From Reticulitermes lucifugus (Eukaryota > Arthropoda > Insecta > Blattodea > Rhinotermitidae): a stretch of 29,069 nucleotides of DNA. The DNA lies in contig JAKCWW010002478.1 in the NCBI GenBank assembly GCA_026260175.1, positions 21,246 through 50,314 on the forward strand, given 5' to 3'. Of the stretch, positions 17,301 to 28,027 are shown in pieces (the stretch's first letter is position 1; every line of letters begins with the position of its first letter). The notes under the pieces are model-generated. The model saw only the letters and a program-made list of their open reading frames with translations, ran no database searches and was not told the DNA's origin. The translations under genes and the position numbers were made by a program.

Positions 17301-19219
17301 AAAAAAGGGAGCATAAGTTTAATAAAACAAGCATTTTGTACATCAGAGAAAATTAACAATATAAAAAATCTAAACATTGCTCTATGTTAAAAAAATAATT
17401 TACCTGCATAAACAGGTTATTGATCTTTCTCCTTCCGAAACCTACAGCCGAATTATTTACCACCTCTATCGAGCTCATCAAGCTTACGCTCAGCAACTTA
17501 ATGTTTATTCTATGATGTACTTTACATTCATATTTATAGATTTCTTTTAAGAATATCCGAGAGCCTTCTTTATTAGATAAAAATTTAAAATTGATTTTAA
17601 AATTATCATGTTTTACTTTTTCTGCTATACATATGTGCCTCAAAATGAGTCTGTTGCAACTTTCCTTATCTTAAACATAACCTTATATTTTATGGTAGAT
17701 ATGTGTAACATCTTGTAACTTCGTTTTTAATAGTAGCGAGAAGAACTCCCGTTAACGATCGGGCAGAATAATGGGTACGGCCCACATCCAAATAGGACGC
17801 GATGGCTAACAGAAAGCTTCGGTGCCGCCATGAGTCTAAATCCAGTTCCGCGTTCGTCCATGTCATAACCAATACAAGTACTCAGCTTCCAGAGACTTGG
17901 TCCTTACAAGAGTTACTTACACATTCCTCCCTTGAACACACGCTTTAAAGGCCATCATATATCGTGCTTTAAAGGGCCATACATTTATACACTAGGGCAA
18001 TGTTTCACGGAGGCGATGTTATGGATCAGCTGGACACTCGGGAACGGTCACATATCGAGTTTACGGATACAGACCTGACATCTAGCGACAAATTCGCTAA
18101 AGGGAGTGCGAAACGGGAAACGGTGACACTATATAAATGAAACGGGGAAGTAAGCAAGCAAAAATAAACCGAAAGCGGAGAAATAAATGACGAAAAAGAA
18201 AAAAAATAGAAAATGTATCATACAGGGACGGAAAATATAATTCATTCGTTTTACTAAACGACTCTGTAAATACAGATTATATAACTTTTCGAACAGTAGG
18301 TGCGATAACGAAATAATGAATTGTAAAGATATGGAAGGAAACTGTCTGTTGCATAAATTGCATGAAGGGTATTACGTGTCCTGGCTGACATCCGAATCGG
18401 GAACCTCCAGAAAGAAGTTAGAAGTTTTAACTTTTGAGAAGGGCGGAGGTAAATAATAGGGAGAAGTAAGAAAAGTAAATAAGTTGTCTGTACTACAAAG
18501 AAGGATAATTATAGAACACGTGAGAACAAAAAAAAGAAAGGATAGAGAGCTAAAGAAAAGAGGAAGAAAGACAGAAAAAGCGAGGGCAAGAAATAAAAGA
18601 AAATTTGGGCCACAAGACGTTGAACAGAGAGCATCAGAGCCTGACCTTTTGACCCAATCTACCAGCTGCAATTGTCTCAATTCGCGACAGTTTAATCGAA
18701 CCCGCCCTGTGTTTCGAGGCACTCAGTTGGGAGGAAGAAGTGTATCAAAGCATGAATCACTGCAGTCAGGTCTTTATAAATCCAGGTGTGCTGCAGGAAA
18801 CAAGGCCCCAGGGGGGTCGTTACGGGGTACGAGCCAATTATCTTGTTTGCCTGAAGTAAACAAATGGCTGAGGTCTCAACATCTCGCAGACTGAGGCAGG
18901 TCGTTTTGAGTAACGGCAGACATTACTCTCAGCAACGGACGGATTTAAGAAACCGGCCTTGATAGAAGAGACTTAAGAGATTTAGGGGGCACCACAGTGG
19001 ACCCAGTAGTGGTCTGAGTGCTTGGAGAGGTCGGAAGGCTGTCTTCCAAGCCTATATACATACACAAACAAGGCTATATGTATACTTTTCCATGTAAATT
19101 ACGAATCACTCATAGTATTTTAAAACTACTTCTAACACAAGTTCTATAAACTGAAAATATCGCATTCAGCAATTCTATACGCTACCGTATACCTTCCTAT
19201 TCTTTCAGTTGTATAAACT
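17301..19219. other. Spacer with a purine-rich stretch
   Basis: About 18500-18610 is strongly purine-rich on the plus strand (AAAGAAAGGATAGAGAGC and similar). This creates a Lys/Arg-rich 136-codon plus-strand ORF at 18484-18894 and an F/L/S-rich ORF opposite it. Both look like composition artefacts. No element core was recognised. Confidence 0.45.
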
Positions 19220-19541
19220 GACCGTAAAGTGCCCAGGAGGTTTCATCACCTAGAATGGCTCTGAAGAGCCTGCCCCTTGTCATCACAATGACTGGCTCTG
19301 AAGATCCTACATGATGTCATCACAGACACTAGCCCTGAAGCGTGTACACGGCGTCATATTCTAGACTGGTCGTAAAGAGCGTAGGCGGTGTCATTATCAA
19401 GACTGGACCTGAAGGGCCTATACGGTGCTTTCACACAGAGTAGCCGTGGAAAGCCTACAAGGTACTATAATTAAGAAAGCCTACACGGTTTCATTAATTA
19501 AAATGATCGTAAAAATGTTACATGGCATACCACAGTATGGA
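19220..19541. repeat. Degenerate 37-bp minisatellite, about nine units
   Basis: Units of exactly 37 bp start at 19220, 19257, 19294, 19331, 19368, 19405 and 19442. A 26-bp partial unit follows at 19479, then a full one at 19505. The common pattern is GGCYCTGAAGAGCCTACACG, then GTGTCATCAC and A..GACT. Units have diverged strongly in sequence while keeping length, so the array is old. No ORF crosses it consistently. Confidence 0.85.
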
Positions 19542-20007
19542 ACTAACTGTTAAATATCGAACGCAGTCTAAAATAACGTGCCTAATATGCTATGCTGTAA
19601 TGTAGACTACTAACATGCTTTTCCACGTTCATGAAGCACAATACAGTGCGTCTGTGTGTTTCTGCCCCTTAACACCTGATGTTAGCTGTTGCAGTCTTCA
19701 ATACAATTAAACTCAAGTATCAAATAAACTTGTAAACTTGCATTCTTAATAATAATGACTGTAACTAAAACGAATGCATTGCCTGTCATTTAGGACATTC
19801 CACAACGAGGAACTCTGTGACTTGTAGCAGACCGATAGAAGAGAAGTAAGCCACGTTACGTCAGTAGGTATATTGACTAAATTATAGGCTGGACTACCTC
19901 AACATCTGACCCAGATTCCCAGCGGAAGGAGGACATCTCTTTTTTCACCACATTGTCCAAGCCAGTCCTTGGGCGCAAAAACCGTACTGTTTAATGGCAA
20001 CTCCGGG
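19542..20007. other. Spacer, nothing recognised
   Basis: No ORF with domains and no repeat shared with other segments. Confidence 0.4.
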
Positions 20008-20105
20008 CTGTTTCTCCATGGATAAAGCGATTAGGGTGGCTAGCTAACCACTTACTTTCATACAGTGCCGAGGGCTAAGAAAGAGTGCAGCTGCACCTGT
20101 ATTAC
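20008..20105 (+). mobile_element. Possible SINE family C tail fragment, weak
   Basis: GGATAAAGCGATTAGGGTGG, CTAACCACTTACTTTC, GTGCCGAGGGCTAAGAAAGA and GTGCAGCTGCACCTG follow the order of the full family C tail (TAAAGCGGC..GG.GTG, CCACC, GCGCCGAGGTTAAAGAAA, AGTAGAGCT). Similarity is diluted by substitutions. The head is absent. Confidence 0.5.
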
Positions 20106-20544
20106 CGGATACGTTATTCGTGTCGTGACGCTTAATTCAAGACACAAAGGACCAGTAAATTCAAGACGGCTGGGACAAAGGATATGTACGTTAAATAACA
20201 GAAACAAATGGATATAGAATTGGGGGGGGGGCAGGAATCTACTTGAAAGAACGAAGAGAAGACGCATGATTGATACAAACTACAGAATGGGGAAATGGGA
20301 AACCAGATTACGGATAAACCGGCGAACAGCCGATTCGGAGAATTTGCCGCAGGAGTAAGGCGAACTCTATAGCGAGTCGGCGAAAGGAGCACTGCATAAT
20401 GCGGGATGTGGGATCAAAGGGGAGCTTCATGTTACAGGACATATGTTTCGCAATAAGAAATGGTATCTTAGAGTGATCGACTCCTACAATTTTGCTGTCA
20501 GTTGTCGAGCCTTAAATGCAGTGACTTCATTAAATACACAAACC
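20106..20544. other. Spacer with a G homopolymer
   Basis: A homopolymeric G run lies near 20222-20231. Nothing else was recognised. Confidence 0.4.
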
Positions 20545-20690
20545 GGGTTCATTTTTGGGGCTAAAGCGGCTAGGGAGTGGCTATGACCATCCACCCCCTT
20601 CTAGAGCCGAGGTTACGCACAAATACTTCTACTCATCCTCTTTGCCGCCAACGACATGTTGCACGGAGACCTTTACATTTACATTCAATG
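20545..20690 (+). mobile_element. SINE family C 3' part
   Basis: GGGGCTAAAGCGGCTAGGGA then GTGGCTATGACC, CCACCCCCTTCTAGAGCCGA and GGTTACGC match the full copies. They share a specific 3' end (GACATGTT..GC..GAGACCTTTAC) with 6755-6898. The tRNA-like head is missing. Confidence 0.7.
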
Positions 20691-21132
20691 TATATCCTTT
20701 GCGAGCAGAGACAGGTACTATTTTTGCATGCTGGATTGCTACAATGGATTTTGGAAGATGAACAGCCGGAAACAGGAGCAGGAAAATGGTATTGTGCTGT
20801 CCATGCAGGCAACTTTGGATTAAATTGGCTTGTACTGGGCTCTTTCAAAGTGAATCTCAAAGTTACAAAACAGGGTGAGACAGTACAGTGACATGAAACG
20901 CAACAACGCTGTTGAAGCCATCGCCCTCGCCGTCTGTCTTGCTGCTTTAAGATTCCAGGCGCTTAGCAACATCGAACAAATGAAATTAATGAGGTGTAAT
21001 ACATAAATGTGTGTGATACGTTTCCTCTAAAAACAATATGATAAACTGACTTATAAGGCGTAACGCTATGATGGATTTTATATCAAACATCAGTTCTTCC
21101 ATTAGCATTACTGTTTTATTTTATGACAGGTT
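20691..21132. other. Spacer, nothing recognised
   Basis: Three overlapping short ORFs near 20555-20891 lie across the SINE C tail and its flank in different frames. None has a domain. Confidence 0.4.
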
Positions 21133-21960
21133 AAGTAACTTAACTAACTAACTAACTCCATGGAGCAGAGTCCTTCTTGAGAAGCTAACAGGTCCTCAGC
21201 TAGTCAAGAAATTCCCGGTGTTTTATGGAACCCGAATGATCATTACCGCATTCACAAGAGCCCGCATCCTGTCCCTATCCTGAGCCATATCAATCCAGTC
21301 TATGTCCCCATCCTAATTCTTGAAGATTCATTTTATATTACCCTCCCATCTACGCCTTGGTCTTCCAAGTGGTCTCCTTCACTCAGGTCTCCCCACCAAG
21401 ATACTGTATGCACCTATCCCCTCACCCGTAAGTGCTACATGACCCGCCCACATCATTCTTCTTGATTTGATCACCCGAATAATATTTGGTGATGAGTACA
21501 GATCATTAAGTTCCTCGTTATGTAGTCTTCTCCACTCCCCTGTTACCTCGTCCCACTTACGCCCAAATATCTCCCACAGCGCCCTATTCCCGAACACCCT
21601 CAGCCTATGTTCCTCCCTCAGTGTGAGACACCAAGTCTCACGCCCATACAAAACAACAGGCAAAATTATAGTTCTGAATATATTATTCTTTATATTTTTG
21701 GATAGCAAACTGAAAGAGAGAAGATCCTGCAGAGAATGGTAACAAGTATTCCCTGACTTCAATCTTCTCTTAATTTTTTCCTGCATGGAATTTCGATTCG
21801 TTAGGATTGTTCCCAAATATTTGAACTGTTCTACTCTTTCAAAGGTTGTATTATCCATCTTTATGTTGTGATTTTGTCGTGCATTCTGATCTCGAGACAT
21901 GACCATGTATAAAGTGGGGGCCAAAACTCTTCACTCGACAGCACAACTCACAGTTCTGTC
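21133..21960 (-). pseudogene. Non-LTR retrotransposon, reverse-transcriptase C-terminal part and 3' end
   Basis: The main minus-strand frame (21924-21379, 181 codons) contains FERVEQFKYLGTILTNRN and MQEKIKRRLKSGNTCYHSLQ, then FRTIILPVVLYGRETWCLTL, REEHRLRVFGNRALWEIFG, EVTGEWRRLHNEELNDLYSS and SRRMMWAGHVA. This is the familiar region downstream of the RT catalytic palm in non-LTR elements (FKYLG, LYGxETW, RMRWAGHVAR). The usual YGCETW has Cys replaced by Arg. A TGA after VGRPE interrupts a frame that continues through DIDWIDMAQDRDRMRALVNA to IRVP and a stop. The 3' UTR ends in a GTTA-type tail (21133-21156 on the plus strand). The endonuclease and palm domains are missing, so this is a 5'-truncated copy. 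Clade is uncertain (RTE/CR1/Jockey-like). Confidence 0.9.
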
Positions 21961-22304
21961 TCAGCACCACGCCTAATTTTAAACGTTCTTAACTCGTAAG
22001 TGCAATTTATTTTCTTTTACTAAACAAATTTCAAAATTGTGTTTGAACCTTTGCATTAGAAAATATTTGTAAGGGGATGCAGAATTTATTTTAGTGCTTT
22101 AACTATGGCAGGGGAGATTTACTTCCTTTATGGTTTACCATTTCTTGCACTTCAAATATTAGTGGCAGCTTGTATCCTACATAATGGATATAGCACAGTA
22201 GATACCTGAAAAAATGTGGAATCAGTTTTTGGAAATGTTTGTTAAGTTTTTTATTAATAATGCTTTTCCCCACAGCTTGAAGGAAAGCGCTGCCATTTGT
22301 AGTG
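21961..22304. other. Spacer, nothing recognised
   Basis: AT-rich, with no homology noted. Confidence 0.4.
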
Positions 22305-22556
22305 ACTTTTTTCTCTTGGCGCAACAGCCCCTAGTGGGCCAGGACCTCCTCATTATCGAGGCTTCAAGATTACACTCAGAGACACCACACTCGGTAGGAC
22401 TCCTCTGGACAAGTGATCAGCCCGACGCAGAGACTTCTACCTGAAAGACACAACACTCACAAGAAACAGACATCCATGTCCCCTCGAAATTCGAACCCGC
22501 AATTCCAGCAAGCGAGAGGCCGCAGGCCCACGTTTCAGACGGCGAGGCCACTGGGA
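22305..22556 (-). mobile_element. SINE family B, copy B2
   Basis: Minus strand: CCCAGTGGCCTCGCCGTCTG head, box B GGTTCGAATTTCG (the second half altered), GTAGAAGTCTCTGCGTCGGG and CAGAGGAGTCCTACCGAGTG body, and a GGGGCTGTTGCGCCAAGAG end followed by a short A run (T run near 22306-22311). It aligns end to end with B1 and B3. No convincing target-site duplication was found, and the box B damage suggests an older copy. Confidence 0.9.
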
Positions 22557-23027
22557 TACCAGTCAGTTGGGGTCATTACTATTTCACAGCAAGAAAAATA
22601 TAGGCTTTTGACTTTTATTTTAGCGCTTAAATGCAAAACCGCGATATAAGGTGTTCCTATTGCAAGTATTTCTGCTTCCGCTGCATAATATCCTTGACAG
22701 TTCTGAAGACTTATGACATGTAAAATGTATTCGTGTGTCTTTAAGCATATATTGTATTTCTAAATAGTCTAAAATTGTGACAATAACGTCTCTTGAATTT
22801 CAGTACCACAAAAACCCTTTAATGTTTGAAACAAACAAATTTTGAGGTATCCTGTTACCTATCTGCCGGGTCCTGAAGGCGAATAGTGGCGAAGAACAGT
22901 AAACGGTCTCCATACAGCCCATATCGCTGGTAGGCACAGAGCGGGGAATTATAGTGTCTTCAGCACTCAGTCAAACTTAAAGATTACAACCTTTTTGTGT
23001 AAGGATTAGTCTACTGGTCTGTTTTTC
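22557..23027. other. Spacer, nothing recognised
   Basis: No element core or ORF of interest. Confidence 0.4.
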
Positions 23028-23342
23028 GATTTCCTGGGATGTTGTGCAACTTTAATGATTGTTTCTCATAGACGTTTCCGGACAACGTGACGGTACAACC
23101 TTAAAGGATAAAATTCCCAAGGGAATTGAATATTCCGATGAGCACAATAAGCCTAAGGCTGCGGTGCATCCGGAGCGAATGCCGACGGGCCCATAGAAAG
23201 AAGAAGAAGAAGAATATTCCGATTCTTGAAGATAGGACCGAAACACTGTCCACATGCATCGGAACCAGAATATATATTGAGACTGCTCAACACAACGGTC
23301 GATAGAAGACCTCAGCTACACCATGGCGAAAGCTTAAAACCT
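23028..23342. mobile_element. Foldback family F, diverged copy F4, interrupted
   Basis: TTTCCTGGGATGTTGTGCAA at the left resembles the family F end CTTCTGGGATATTACGCAGC. At the right, GACTGCTCAACACAACG...GAAGACCTCAGCTACACCAT and GGCGAAAGCTTAAAACC parallels F1's GACTCAACGCTACG...GAAGAGCGAATATCGCATCT and ACGGAAGCTTAAA. Inside are GACGTTTCCGGACAACGTGA (23071-23090) and CTTGAAGATAGGACCGAAAC (about 23225-23244), the two halves of the family module. The inner part is split by the SINE A fragment at 23140-23211. Confidence 0.6.
23128..23223 (+). mobile_element. 5'-truncated SINE family A tail (A3) with perfect target-site duplications
   Basis: GAGCACAATAAGCCTAAGGC then TGCGGTGCATCCGGAGCGAA and TGCCGACGGGCCCATAGAA (23140-23200) match the 3' ends of A1 and A2. 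The tail is (AAG)n rather than poly-A. The 12-bp repeat GAATATTCCGAT flanks it exactly at 23128-23139 and 23212-23223. The inserted piece is only 72 bp. Removing it restores a continuous family F interior, so this insertion is younger than F4. Confidence 0.9.
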
Positions 23343-24364
23343 CGCAAATCGCAACTCTCCTATCATTTTTGAGTCAGATAATTCTTTCTTTAAGATAACA
23401 CAGACTCAGAGAGACGCCCTGTTACATTTGCAGATACGTAAAAGTGAAAGTGTTTACTTTAGCCTTAGTTCCTACTTCACTAGCTTAGGCTGACGTCAGA
23501 ACTTTTCAAGCTGTCATAGAAAGTTACAGAATTCGATTTAGAAGAAGATGTCGACGCGTCATGACAGCGCGTACAAAATGAGATACTGTGTAAGAAATGT
23601 ACAATTCCGCGTCACGGCAACAAACATCAGCGTGATGGAACACAGACAACAGCCACGTCATTACACGTGTGTTCAGCTGTTATGTTGCGTCCTGTTGCAC
23701 AGCTGGCGAAGTCCTCATTGTCAAAGTACTTGACTGAAAGACTAAACAGCTTAGAACGGAGAAACTGACACTTTCTAATCCTGGTTTGTCAATCAAAAGC
23801 ACTTTTATATTCAGTCGAAACAACATGTAATCATTTACTGTAAGCAGAAAGAAATTTCTTTACCATTAAACTTGTGTCGCCCTGAATTAAAAAGTACTTT
23901 TGATTCGTAACAGTTTCTAACTTCAGGACGATAATACATCCGTTATTTACAATCAATTATTTGAAATCTGGGATCATTTCAGGCTTAAGGAGTCACCTGT
24001 TGGTCAATTTCTGTCTTCAGGTTTCGGTCATTTATAAATATCGGTTTAAATAATGGCTTATTGAAAAACTTCGGGCTTAAGAAAGATATTTCCGGAAATT
24101 TAGGTGGAATTACTGACGTCCAAATGGAAACCTCCCAAAAGGGAAACCTGAAAAGAGGGCCTAGTTTTAAGAACAAGGCGTAGATGGAAAGAAAATATTA
24201 AAAAGGAGGGTCGAGAAATGGTTACAAGAGTTGTGAACTGGATTTATCTGCCTCAAGATAGGTGAAAATGGCTGATATTCTGAACAAGGTGATAAATCTA
24301 TAATTCCTTAACGAGACAAATAAGTATTGGAAAACTGCAACGGCACTCACAACTAGGCTTATAA
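23343..24364. other. 1 kb spacer, nothing recognised
   Basis: Short domainless ORFs only. No repeat shared with other parts of the window was noticed. Confidence 0.4.
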
Positions 24365-25102
24365 TACTGTGACAATCCATCCGTGAATATATTAATACAG
24401 TAAAAACTGGAGTGAATTTCGCCTTGACTTGTTTAATAACATTACACCTACGGCTTACTGATCTTACTTGAGATGGACAAGTGAGCCATGCTCGTGGCAC
24501 TGTGCCATCTCGACTGTAAATATGCACTGACTGTTTATCTTGACGTGTTTATCAACGTGACACATATGTTGTACTTATCTTACATGAGGCATGTTCGTGT
24601 CACTGTCAACTCACATGTAAATATGAACTGAAGGTTCCATCTTGACATGTTTGCCAACATCACACATACCTGGTATGTCATACTAATCTCAGGATGGAGA
24701 CATTGTGAGTCATACCCGTGGTGTGGGGGGGATAGCGTAGACAGTATAGCGACTCGCTACGGGCTGGATGGTCCGGTGATCGAATCCACTGGGGACGAAA
24801 TGTTCCGCAACCCTCCAGTCCGGCCGTGGAGCCCACCCAACCTCCTGCACAATGGGTACCGGTTCATTCCCGAGAGTAAAGCGGCTGAGGCGTGGAGTTA
24901 ACCTGCCACCACATCTGGCGCCGAGGTTAAAGAAACAGTAGAGCTCCCCCTCTGTGCCTTCAACACAGGTTATAGGGTGAAATGTTACCTTTCACCACGC
25001 TCGTGGCACTGTGCCAAACCGCCTGTAAACATGCACTGAAAGTTGCATCTTGACACCTTTACCAACGTCACACCTATGTCCTTGTTATCCCGCTTGGAGA
25101 CG
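24365..25102. repeat. Tandem array of roughly 100-120-bp units, split by a SINE
   Basis: Repeated landmarks are GTGAGCCATGCTCGTGGCAC (24481) and ATGAGGCATGTTCGTGTCAC (about 24584), then TGTGAGTCATACCCGTGG (about 24704) and CACGCTCGTGGCACTGTG after the SINE (about 24996). Within units, CTGTAAATATGCACTGA and CTTGACGTGTTTATCAACGT recur with variation. An earlier, more eroded unit covers about 24365-24480. The period is 103 bp, then about 121 bp. The fourth unit is cut by the SINE at 24724-24992 and resumes to about 25102. Confidence 0.8.
24724..24992 (+). mobile_element. SINE family C, full-length copy
   Basis: The head GGATAGCGTAGACAGTATAG with box B-like GGTGATCGAATCC (24775-24787) is tRNA-like. 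The body runs GGAGCCCACCCAACCTCC, AATGGGTACCGGTTCATTCC, GTAAAGCGGCTGAGGCGTGG, GCCACCACATCTGGCGCCG, AGGTTAAAGAAACAGTAGAG and a CTCTGTGCCTTCAACACAGG tail. It matches the minus-strand copy at 28393-28650 end to end. It sits inside a tandem repeat unit. CCCGTGGTGT on the left and CTCGTGGCAC on the right may be a decayed target-site duplication, but the host repeat itself makes this hard to judge. Confidence 0.9.
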
Positions 25103-26374
25103 ACGTAATTCTAGTCCCAGATTCGAGAATTGATAATCTATAATCGAACAGCCATCACCTTCCATTAAGTGACGCGACAATAAATGTTTGCCCACCGTCA
25201 CTCAAACTCTAGAGGCCACAACTTCCCGAAAGTGAAAACTGACAAACTTTTCCAAGAATCAAGACTGCCTGATGTACGTACGTCCATGTCACACACACAC
25301 ACAATATGAAGCCCGTAAGCATCTACCAAATTTCACGGAGTCACATCCAAACACCGCAGCCGCAATTATCACACTCAACGTTGTCAGATTTTCAAAGCGC
25401 AATAAATTTTTTTGTCTCAGCCTGCCGTATTAGGCCATTAACCTCAAAGTTGTTCTTGTTCTTACTTCAACACGAAGCAAACGTATGGAGGGGTTGAGCT
25501 ACAACTCCATACATTCTTAATCTCAGAGCTAAATTGTTATAAGTGTTCTGCTTCATGCCCCAGTCGTTTCATTCCCGTGCTAAAGACTATCCGCTAAACT
25601 TTTATACGACGCTTCGTGGGCCCCACAGACGGATTGGGAGCGATGGATTGTTGTATTTATAGCCCGTAGATTAGTCACTACTCTGACTGAGCTATTCCAT
25701 CTGACGATGCGTAAGACAACACACTGGGTGGAAAACGAAGCAAAGACGGCTGTAAGAAACAAGTTCACACTTAGAGTATTTTCATGTGATGATATCACTA
25801 GCAACGCGCGGGTCGACTTAAGGTATGAACTGTAAAGTGATTACGGTGTAAAGAGATTAACTACCTCAATAAATACGTGTAATTCCAAATGATAAGACAT
25901 TATTTGCGTTTTGTGTTTAGTTATTGTCTATTTATACCATTCTGCTTTTAGAACATAAGGCATTATGAAACTTTTCCTTAAATTACTTGTTATGATGTAC
26001 AAGATAATTAATAAAAATTACATAAATAACTTATTTATCCAAGCAAGACTCTTATATTTGGTGCACGCTGTAAGATAATGGGTTGGCAGATCTTACTTTA
26101 TGCGTTAGCATGTATCAATATAAAGCGACCAGATCAAGTAAGTGTCACTGCTAGTCCGCCGTGTTCAAATCTTGTTTCGGAACTTCTATGGTATGTCTAT
26201 GTCCCTCCAGGTAAGTTCTGGGATATAAACTCAAATTTGACCACAGCCGTTCTCTTTTACATCCTCTGCAATTCATTTTCCATTAATTATCCTACCACTT
26301 GGTACTAGTCTGAATTTCATAAAATCATAATAAATAATATGAAATATTTACATGTCTTTACTTTTAAGTGATTT
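25103..26374. other. 1.3 kb spacer with a CA microsatellite
   Basis: A (CA)n run of about seven repeats lies at 25290-25303. Short ORFs lack domains. Confidence 0.45.
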
Positions 26375-26740
26375 ATACTCCTCACCAAATATTATTCGGG
26401 TGATCAAATCAAAAATAATGAAAAGGGCAGAGCATGTGGTCGCACATATCAGAGACAGGAGAGGTACATACAGGGTTTTTGTGGGGAGACCTGAGGGAAA
26501 GAGACTACTTTGAAGAACTGGGAGTAGATTGGAAGATAATACTAAAGTGGATTGTCAAGAAGTGGGACAGGGGCATGGACTGGATTGATCTGGCGCAGGA
26601 TAGGGACAGGTGTCGGGCTCTTGTTAATGCGGTAATGGACCTTCGGGTTCCATAAAATGCTGGGAATTTCTTGACTAGCTGAAAACCTGTTAGCTTCTCA
26701 GGAAGAAATCTGCTCCATATAATTAGTTATTTAGTTACTT
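26375..26740 (+). pseudogene. Non-LTR retrotransposon 3' end, broken frame
   Basis: Homologous to the 3' part of the copy at 21133-21960. CACCAAATATTATTCGGGTG encodes SPNIIRV. The frame at 26434-26655 contains FLWGDLRE and [20 protein letters not shown] followed by VMDLRVP and a stop. The IKSKIMKRAEHVVAH segment, corresponding to IKSRRMRWAGHVAR, is in another frame, so indels separate the blocks. The 3' UTR GGGAATTTCTTGACTAGCTG then CTGTTAGCTTCTCAGGAAG is shared with the copies at 21133 and 29001. It ends in a degenerate TTAG-type tail (about 26720-26738). Confidence 0.88.
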
Positions 26741-26837
26741 TGAAGTGTGTAATTTAACAAACCTTTCAATTTCATTGCTAGGACGTTATATAACGTCGAT
26801 GATAGACAAATTAGTTTGTATGGAGTACGGATGGAGT

Positions 26838-26985
26838 GACACAGAGAAAAACCGAAGCACTCGGGAAAGAAACACGTCCCAGTGCCACTTCGTCCACCAA
26901 AAACCCAACATATACTGGTCTGAAACCAAACTAGTTGCTCCGCATTGATAGGCCGGCGAATAATACCATGAGCCTCCCCACAGCC
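26838..26985 (-). mobile_element. SINE family A, 5' half (A4)
   Basis: Minus strand: GGCTCATGGTATTATTCGCC head (box A eroded), GTTTGGTTTCAGACC in the box B region, then TTTTTGGTGGACGAAGTGGC and CCCGAGTGCTTCGGTTTTTC. The sequence diverges from A1 and A2 after the TTCGGTTTTTCTCTG block, so the 3' third is missing or deleted. Both promoter boxes are degraded, indicating an old copy. Confidence 0.85.
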
Positions 26986-27946
26986 GGGAAATATTTACAT
27001 TAAATTCCTTTCGAAAAAGCAGTGTGAAAATACGAAGGACAACTGGTGAAATCTTTCTTTAACTATTCCTATTTAATGACACTTTTGAAATGGCAGCGTC
27101 GAGTGAGCTGGAATGAACATGAAGGCAAGTAGATTATAATCTGGAAAGAGTTTGTGTTTAACGTCACACTAGCCTGGACAGACGTAATGAAAGTCACACT
27201 GAAGATAGCCAGTCACACAAATAACCAATTTTTGTTCTCTCATGCGCAAAAAACGCGGCTAGTAAGCTCTTCCCATTTTTATTTCCGACAAAGTGATATA
27301 TGCTTATCTCATCTATTCGATACTTTCTGCATGTTCGACTTATTGCACGCTTCTTAAAATGATAATCATAATAATATTTATAACATAAATAATTATGCCT
27401 CTCCTAATATAATGTGTCCACCCTGCTGTTACCTCCTCTGTATTCGACGCAATATCCACTTCATTGAATCTCCGCTCTTAATCTCTCCCTCTACTATTGT
27501 TTCACCCTCAATCTGTGGATATTTCGAGACTATTATCCTTAATCGCATTAACGTAAAAGGCAGCACTTTCCGTAATGCTAGTCTTCTTCAACTATTAAGC
27601 TCAACAGGCTCTCACAACAGTCGCGGCTTTGCTGAAATCTAAAAGTTCAGAAGCAGCGAAATCAGATTTCAGGATCCTGTAGCTGAACACAGGCATTACA
27701 AAATTCACATAAAAATCGTAAGTAAGCAATTAAATGCGTTTTCAAAGCTGGAGTAATCAGCATTTTTAAAGGAACTGACACCATAAAAAATACAGAAATA
27801 TCGATTCCTAAAAAACAATTTACGCGCTGAACACCGAGAGGACCTTACAACAAACGATCGACGAATAGATGGGGAAGAACAGTTCCAAGGAACCTTTGTT
27901 GGAATCGCAGAGACTTACGAGTCTATTTGTTGATGATAGAACTGAG
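26986..27946. other. 1 kb spacer, nothing recognised
   Basis: Short ORFs without domains. No shared repeat was noticed. Confidence 0.4.
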
Positions 27947-27979
27947 TATGATGATGGTGATGATGATGATGATGATGAG
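27947..27979. repeat. (GAT)n microsatellite
   Basis: A run of ATG/GAT trinucleotides with one GGT interruption. It produces a poly-Ser string in a minus-strand ORF that should not be taken as coding. Confidence 0.9.
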
Positions 27980-28027
27980 CAACGTGCATTATATCGATAT
28001 GTAACATGAATGGATTTGTGGTGTCCT

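Noticed and set aside
17740-17870. Possible tRNA-like head (GATGGCTAACAGAAAGC ... TCCAGTTCC)
   Set aside because: Box spacing and sequence are too far from consensus, and no matching copy occurs in the window.
18484-18894. 136-codon Lys/Arg-rich ORF
   Set aside because: It owes its length to a purine-rich stretch lacking stops. The opposite strand shows the mirrored F/L/S-rich ORF. No domain or splice support was seen.
21467-21742. 91-codon plus-strand ORF
   Set aside because: Antisense shadow of the non-LTR reverse-transcriptase frame.
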